Shown here piece after piece: positions 59,404-64,000 of a stretch of DNA of 64,000 bases. This DNA comes from Nocardiopsis sinuspersici (GTDB lineage: Bacteria; Actinomycetota; Actinomycetes; Streptosporangiales; Streptosporangiaceae), in NCBI GenBank assembly GCA_008638415.1, contig VWVT01000013.1, forward strand, positions 62,001 through 126,000, given 5' to 3'. The stretch's first letter is position 1, and each line of letters opens with the position of its first letter. The notes under the pieces are model-generated. The model searched no databases. It had not been told where the DNA came from and was given only the letters and a program-made list of their open reading frames with translations. The position numbers and the translations under genes are program-made.

Positions 59404-60078
59404 ATGGCTGAGACGAATTTCGACCGACACGACATCACCCACATCGTCTGGGACTGGAACGGCACCCTCCTCGACGACAACCACGCCAACCTCGCGGCGG
59501 TGAACGCCGTGTGCGAGCTGTTCGGCCGCGACCCGGTGGAGATGGACTACTGGCGCTCCGTCTTCCGGCGCCCCCTCGTCCCCTGCTACGAGGAGCTCCT
59601 CGGCCGCGCCCTGGAGGACGGCGAGTGGAAGCGGGTCGAGCAGCTCTACGACAGCAGCTACCTGGAGCACCTGCCCTCCTGCGAGCTGACCACGGGCGTT
59701 CCCGACGTGCTGCACGAGTGGGCCCGCGGCGGGGGGACCCAGTCCCTGCTGTCCATGGCCGCGCACGACCACCTGGTCCCGCTCATCACCGAACGCGGAC
59801 TGGTCCCCCACTTCACCCGGGTGGACGGCCGCCAGTTCGAGACCGAGGACGACTCCAAGACGGAGCACCTGGTGCGCCACCTCGACCAGCAGGGCATCGA
59901 CCCGTCCCGGGTCGTGCTGGTCGGCGACATCGACGACGACGCCCGCGCCGCCCGCGAGGCCGGGGCCCGTTCCGTCCTGGTCGCCACCGGCCTGATGTCC
60001 CGCGACCGCCTGGAGGCGACGGGCTCCCTCGTGGTCGACTCCCCGGTGGCCGCCGTGGCCGCGCTGCGCGGGGCCTGA
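59404..60078 (+). CDS. HAD-family hydrolase
   Basis: 224 residues. Motif I is VWDWNGTLLDD: nucleophile Asp17, but the usual second Asp (DxD) is Asn19. Motif II is around LSMAAHD, a Lys in DDSKTEHLVRHL is motif III, and VLVGDIDDDARAAREAG is motif IV. A small helical cap lies between 30 and 100. It resembles phosphoglycolate-phosphatase-like enzymes (Gph subfamily). The DWNG variant is common in an actinobacterial subgroup, but lowers certainty of ordinary phosphatase activity. No operon partner. Confidence 0.87.
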   Translation: MAETNFDRHDITHIVWDWNGTLLDDNHANLAAVNAVCELFGRDPVEMDYWRSVFRRPLVPCYEELLGRALEDGEWKRVEQLYDSSYLEHLPSCELTTGVPDVLHEWARGGGTQSLLSMAAHDHLVPLITERGLVPHFTRVDGRQFETEDDSKTEHLVRHLDQQGIDPSRVVLVGDIDDDARAAREAGARSVLVATGLMSRDRLEATGSLVVDSPVAAVAALRGA

Positions 60079-60293
60079 ACCCTTCCCGCGGCGACCGTCA
60101 ATGGAGGGCTCCCACACCCTTCCGCCCACCGCCGGGTGACCCCTCCACAGTGGCGGTCACCCTCCGGTGACCTGCGCACTCGCTGCGTGCCCCGGCCCCC
60201 GCCAACCCGAGGCCGGGGCGTCACCGCCCTCACAGGGTGTTGTTAGATGGGTCGCACAGCAACACACAGCCGCGCAAATGGGAAGGCGGGCCA

Positions 60294-62510
60294 ATGACGG
60301 AGAGCAGCGTGCCCCGTGTGCTCTGGCAGCCCGACGAGGAGAGGATCGCCTCCTCCAACATCGTCGCGTTCGCCCGGTGGGCCGCGGAGCACAAGGGAGT
60401 CCAGGCCTTCGGAGAGGGGGACGCCGCCCCCGGGTCCTTCGACTACGACTCCCTGTGGCGCTGGTCGGTCACCGACGTCGACGGCTTCTGGGAGTCGGTC
60501 TGGGAGTACTACGGAGTCCGCTCCGAGACCCCCTACGAACGGGTCCTGGGCAAGCGGACCATGCCCGGGGCCGAGTGGTTCCCCGGCGCCACCCTCAACT
60601 ACGTCCAACACGTCTTCGAGGGCCGTGACGACGACCGCGTCGCCATCCGGCACGCCACCGAGCTGCGCCCCCTGGGGGAGTGGACCTGGGGCGAACTGCG
60701 CCGCCGCACCGCCGCCATAGCCGCCGGACTGCGCGGACTCGGCGTGGGCCCCGGCGACCGCGTGGTCGCCTACCTGCCCAACCTGCCCGAGACCGTCGCC
60801 GCGTTCTACGCCGTGGCCTCCCTCGGCGCCGTCTGGTCCTCCTGCTCACCGGACTTCGGCGTGCGCAGCGTCATCGACCGCTTCGCGCAGATCGAGCCCA
60901 AGGTCCTCCTCGCCGTCGACGGCTACCGCTACGGCGGCAAGGACTTCGACCGCCGCCCGGTCGTGGAGGAGCTGCGCACGGCCCTGCCCACCGTCGAGCA
61001 CACCGTCCTCCTCGACTACCTCCGCCCCGGCGGGACCCTCGACGGCACCCTCCCCTGGGAGAGGCTGGAGGAGTCCGGAGCCGGAGCCGGAGCCGCACCG
61101 GAGTTCACCCCCGTCCCCTTCGACCACCCCCTGTGGGTGCTCTACTCCTCGGGCACCACCGGTCTGCCCAAGGCCATCGTGCAGGGGCACGGCGGCATCC
61201 TCCTCGAACAGCTCAAGAACCTGCACCTGCACCTGGACGCCCAGGAGCACGACCGGGTCTTCTGGTTCACCACCACCGGCTGGATGATGTGGAACTTCCT
61301 GGTCAGCGTCCTGCTGACCAAGGCCTCCATCGTCCTGTACGACGGCAGTCCCGCCCACCCGTCACCCTCCACCACCCTCAACGGACGGCCTCCGGCCGCG
61401 GGGTCCCCCTCTTCGTCACCCTCCACCGCCCTCAACGGACGGCCTCCGGCCGCGGGGTCCCCCTCTTCGTCACCCTCCACCGCCCTCAACGGACGGCCTC
61501 CGGCCGCGGGGTCCCCCTCTTCGTCACCCTCCACCGCCCTCAACGGACGGCCTCCGGCCGCGGCACCCGCTTCTCCCGACCTGGGATCCCTGTGGGACCT
61601 GGCCGCCGACGCCGGGGTCACGGTCTTCGGCACCAGCGCCGGGTTCCTCTCCTCCTGCATGAAGGAGGGCGTCAGCCCCCGTCGGGGCCGCGACCTGTCC
61701 GCGCTCAAGGCCATCGGCTCCACCGGGTCCCCGCTCAGCCCCGAGGCCTTCGCCTGGGTCTACGACGAGTTCGACGAGGACCTCTGGCTGTTCTCCACCT
61801 CCGGGGGCACCGACGTGTGCAGCTGCCTGGTCGGCGGCACTCCCACCCTGCCGGTCCACGAGGGCGAGATCCAGTCCCGCGCCCTCGGCATGGCCGTCGC
61901 CTCCTGGGACCCCGACGGAAGGGAGCTCGTCAACGAGGTCGGCGAGCTCGTCGTCACCCAGCCGGCCCCGTCCATGCCCCTCTTCCTCTGGGGGGACGAC
62001 AGCGGCGAGCGCCTTCACGACAGCTACTTCTCCGTCTACCCGGGTGTCTGGCGCCACGGCGACTGGATCGAGATCACCGACCGCGGCACCGCCGTCATCT
62101 ACGGCCGCTCCGACTCCACCATCAACCGCGGCGGCGTGCGCATGGGCACCAGCGAGATCTACCGCGCCGTCCTCGCCCTCGACGAGGTCGTCGACGCCCT
62201 CGTCGTGGACGTGCCCCAGCCCGACGGCTCCTCCCGGATCGAGCTGTTCACCGTCCTGCGCGAGGGCGCCGACCTCGAAGGCGACCTCCCCAAGGAGATC
62301 GCCCGCCGCATCCGCACCGACTGCTCCCCCCGCCACGTCCCCGACCGCGTCCGCGCCATCGGCGCCGTCCCCCGCACCCTGTCGGGCAAGGTCCTGGAGG
62401 TGCCGGTCAAGCGCATCCTCATGGGCGAGAGCCCCGACAAGGTCGCCAGCCGCGACTCGCTGGCCAACCCCGAGGCGCTCGACTTCTTCAGCGCGCTGAA
62501 GGAGGAGTAG
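60294..62510 (+). CDS. acetoacetyl-CoA synthetase with an in-frame repeat insertion
   Basis: 738 residues from ATG 60294; AACS enzymes are normally about 650-660. AMP-binding enzyme: the ACS_N region WRWSVTDVDGFWESVWEYYG, the phosphate loop LYSSGTTGLPKAIVQGHGG (about 283-301), FWFTTTGWMMWNFLVSVLL, DRGTAVIYGRSDSTINRGGV with RMGTSEIYR, and the C-terminal lysine in TLSGKVLEVPVKRIL (near 700). It activates acetoacetate with ATP and CoA. Between YDGSPAHP and DLGSLWDLAADAGVTVFGTS, which adjoin in normal enzymes, lie about 68 extra residues (356-423): SPSTTLNGRPPAAGSPSS and three more copies. The branched-chain operon 6-10 kb upstream is a metabolic neighbour. Confidence 0.92.
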   Translation: MTESSVPRVLWQPDEERIASSNIVAFARWAAEHKGVQAFGEGDAAPGSFDYDSLWRWSVTDVDGFWESVWEYYGVRSETPYERVLGKRTMPGAEWFPGATLNYVQHVFEGRDDDRVAIRHATELRPLGEWTWGELRRRTAAIAAGLRGLGVGPGDRVVAYLPNLPETVAAFYAVASLGAVWSSCSPDFGVRSVIDRFAQIEPKVLLAVDGYRYGGKDFDRRPVVEELRTALPTVEHTVLLDYLRPGGTLDGTLPWERLEESGAGAGAAPEFTPVPFDHPLWVLYSSGTTGLPKAIVQGHGGILLEQLKNLHLHLDAQEHDRVFWFTTTGWMMWNFLVSVLLTKASIVLYDGSPAHPSPSTTLNGRPPAAGSPSSSPSTALNGRPPAAGSPSSSPSTALNGRPPAAGSPSSSPSTALNGRPPAAAPASPDLGSLWDLAADAGVTVFGTSAGFLSSCMKEGVSPRRGRDLSALKAIGSTGSPLSPEAFAWVYDEFDEDLWLFSTSGGTDVCSCLVGGTPTLPVHEGEIQSRALGMAVASWDPDGRELVNEVGELVVTQPAPSMPLFLWGDDSGERLHDSYFSVYPGVWRHGDWIEITDRGTAVIYGRSDSTINRGGVRMGTSEIYRAVLALDEVVDALVVDVPQPDGSSRIELFTVLREGADLEGDLPKEIARRIRTDCSPRHVPDRVRAIGAVPRTLSGKVLEVPVKRILMGESPDKVASRDSLANPEALDFFSALKEE
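61362..61562. repeat. tandem array of the 54-bp element (3.7 units)
   Basis: Units start at 61362, 61416, 61470 and 61524, exactly 54 bp apart, each beginning TCACCCTCCACC and containing CCTCAACGGACGGCCTCCGG. Unit 1 has ACCACC where the others have ACCGCC. A multiple of three keeps the host gene open. A related copy lies at 4141-4202. Confidence 0.95.
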
Positions 62511-62590
62511 GAGGGCACGGGGCGCCCGGGCCGGCGGCCGCCTCCGCTCCCGGCGGCCCGGGCGTCGCGAGGGGCGGGGCCCGCCGCCCC

Positions 62591-62626
62591 GGCACGCCCG
62601 TGGCCGTCTCCGGCCACGGGCGTGCC
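62591..62626. terminator. 16-bp hairpin terminator after the AACS gene
   Basis: GGCACGCCCGTGGCCG (62591-62606) and CGGCCACGGGCGTGCC (62611-62626) are perfect complements around a TCTC loop. Confidence 0.88.
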
Positions 62627-62672
62627 GGGCGTTCACTGTCGCGGCACGGCGCGGGGGCATAGCCTGACGGGC

Positions 62673-63953
62673 GTGGCACAGAACCAGTCTGACGACACCT
62701 CCGCCGCGCCCGTGGGCGCTCCCTCCCCGAAGCTCCGGATCGACGGTATCGACGCGGCGCGCGCCCTCGCGGTCTTCGGGATGTTCGTCGTCCACCTCGG
62801 CGTGGAGTCGATGGGCTTCCTGTCACCCGAGAACTACGCCTGGGACCTGCACAGCGTCGTGCGGGGCAACTCCTCGGCGCTCTTCGCCCTCCTGGCGGGG
62901 GTCTCCCTGGCACTGATGACCGGGCGCACCGAGCCGGTGGGCGGCGACCCGCTGCGCAGGGCGAGCGTGCGCATCCTCACCCGCGCGGCGCTCATCGGCG
63001 TGCTCGGCCTGCTGCTGGACCTCATGGCGGTCCCGGTCGCCGTCATCCTCACCTACTACGCGGGCTTCTTCCTCCTGGCGCTGCCGCTGGTCAGACTGCG
63101 CTCCGGCATGCTGTGGACCGTCGCGGGCGCCCTGGCGGTGGTCGGCCCGCCGGCCTCGTTCCTGCTGCGGGACAGCTTCTTCCCGCCCGTCCCGCGCACG
63201 GGGGCGGTCACGTCCCTCACCGAGTTCTTCCTGACCGGCTACTACCCGGCGATCACCTTCATGGTCTACGTCCTCGCCGGGATGGCGGTGGGCCGCCTGG
63301 ACCTGACCGCCCTCGCGGTGCGGCTGCGCCTGCTGGCCACCGGTGCCGCACTGCTGGTGCTGGGCCACGCGGGCTCCTGGCTGCTGCTGTACCCCCTGGG
63401 CGGCCTGGACCGGCTGGTGGAGGCCAGCGGCCCCGCCCTGACCGGGCTGCCCCCCGGCATGGTCACCGACCCGGCGGTGGCGGAGGACGTGCGCTACGCG
63501 GTGACCGACAAGATGGAGTCGATCTCCGGCCAGGTGCCCACCGACTCCTGGTGGTGGCTGGCGATCGGCACGCCCCACACCGGCACCACCTTCGAGATGG
63601 CCGAGGCGGTCGGCCAGGGACTCGTGGTGCTGGTGGTGTGCATGTTCCTGTGCGACCGCCTCCGCGTCCTCATGTACCCGCTGGTCTCGGTCGGCCGGAT
63701 GCCGCTGACCGTCTACACCGGACACATCCTGGTCCTGGCGGTGGTCGTCTCCGTCTCCGGGTTCGGATGGCACCAGCCCTGGCTGCTGGAGCAGTTCGTC
63801 CTCGGCGCCCTGGTCCTCGCCACCCTGTGGCGGCTGCTCGTGGGCAGGGGGCCGGCCGAGTTCGTCCTCGGAGAGGCGGCCGGCGGCATGGTCTCACTGG
63901 TGGAGGAGCGCAGAGCGGTCGGCGGACCTAACGGTGGCCGTCCCGGCGGGTGA
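62673..63953 (+). CDS. polytopic membrane protein, DUF418/acyltransferase-like
   Basis: 426 residues from GTG 62673. About ten hydrophobic helices. RIDGIDAARALAVFGMFVVH at the start is the common opening of DUF418/heparan-N-acetyltransferase-like (DUF1624) proteins, and LVSVGRMPLTVYTGHILVLA near 350 is the C-terminal DUF418 signature. These proteins probably transfer acyl groups across the membrane, but substrates are unknown. Its last 26 bases overlap a gene on the other strand. Confidence 0.8.
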   Translation: MAQNQSDDTSAAPVGAPSPKLRIDGIDAARALAVFGMFVVHLGVESMGFLSPENYAWDLHSVVRGNSSALFALLAGVSLALMTGRTEPVGGDPLRRASVRILTRAALIGVLGLLLDLMAVPVAVILTYYAGFFLLALPLVRLRSGMLWTVAGALAVVGPPASFLLRDSFFPPVPRTGAVTSLTEFFLTGYYPAITFMVYVLAGMAVGRLDLTALAVRLRLLATGAALLVLGHAGSWLLLYPLGGLDRLVEASGPALTGLPPGMVTDPAVAEDVRYAVTDKMESISGQVPTDSWWWLAIGTPHTGTTFEMAEAVGQGLVVLVVCMFLCDRLRVLMYPLVSVGRMPLTVYTGHILVLAVVVSVSGFGWHQPWLLEQFVLGALVLATLWRLLVGRGPAEFVLGEAAGGMVSLVEERRAVGGPNGGRPGG

Positions 63954-64000
63954 TGTTGGCCGAGGTGCGGTCGCGGTGGGCGAGGGAGTCGGTGGTGGTC
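63928..64000 (-). CDS. 3' end of a gene running out of the window
   Basis: Only the last 23 codons are visible, ending TTTDSLAHRDRTSANITRRD then GHR before TAG (63928-63930). Codon third positions are GC-rich and the frame is open to the edge. Too short to identify. It overlaps the end of the convergent DUF418-like gene by 26 bases. Confidence 0.4.
   Translation of the reverse strand, partial: TTTDSLAHRDRTSANITRRDGHR

Noticed and set aside
61362-61562. CRISPR array
   Set aside because: Repeats are contiguous 54-bp tandem units without spacers, lie inside a coding gene, and no cas genes are present.

Overview
The window looks like chromosome of a filamentous actinomycete, most likely Nocardiopsis or a close relative. 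This is inferred from the very high G+C with G/C third codon positions, frequent GTG starts, an SsgA-like sporulation protein, DUF397/DUF5753 and roadblock regulators, ECF factors with SnoaL tails, and a GMC (pyranose-oxidase type) dehydrogenase. No database search was possible; names rest on motifs and remembered families.

Region 1-36 kb is accessory and regulator-rich, with visible decay. It holds an esterase; the scar of a deleted divergent SDR/LysR pair; one copy of a 61-bp palindromic element; a WhiJ-like XRE + DUF397 + ATPase regulatory set (2.0-3.9 kb); an ene-reductase with a divergent MerR gene and a MerR-type promoter; an ECF41 sigma factor with its CMD partner and a DoxX gene; a TetR/hydrolase pair; the second palindrome copy; a fatty-acid desaturase; and several SDR genes. 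From 15.6 to 22.4 kb lies a coherent quinate/shikimate catabolic cluster (LacI, TRAP transporter QMP, QuiC1-type 3-dehydroshikimate dehydratase, shikimate/quinate dehydrogenase) that should deliver protocatechuate. Next come a second deletion scar (SDR start joined to a ferredoxin-domain tail), TetR, SDRs, a quinone-oxidoreductase-like MDR, LysR, an Atu4866-type protein, a DDN-cupin fusion, a DHFR-like protein, an XRE-cupin regulator, and a run of broken genes (aminoglycoside phosphotransferase, sugar isomerase, lipase). These surround an intact GMC oxidoreductase and an AT-rich non-coding island.

Region 36-64 kb is more core-like: a tRNA block (Val-GAC, Cys, two Gly) and a separate tRNA-Val(CAC), a roadblock protein, PabC-like lyase, SsgB-like protein, PGPGW membrane protein and thrS. 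Then comes an oxidoreductase/ECF sigma pair carrying two independent lesions (frameshift and amber). A large HTH-NB-ARC-TPR STAND protein follows, with a tiny divergent membrane protein and a cluster of TTGTTC palindromes between them. After that are a branched-chain acyl-CoA catabolic operon (carboxyltransferase, biotin carboxylase, acyl-CoA dehydrogenase) under a divergent TetR, an NDH-2-like dehydrogenase, csoR, DUF2630, DUF4126, a HAD phosphatase, an acetoacetyl-CoA synthetase, and a DUF418-like membrane protein.

The two most unusual items are: (i) a 54-bp element present as four tandem in-frame copies inside the acetoacetyl-CoA synthetase gene (61,362-61,562) and once, in another reading frame, inside an unrelated small gene at 4.14 kb; and (ii) the STAND protein locus at 46.4-49.7 kb.
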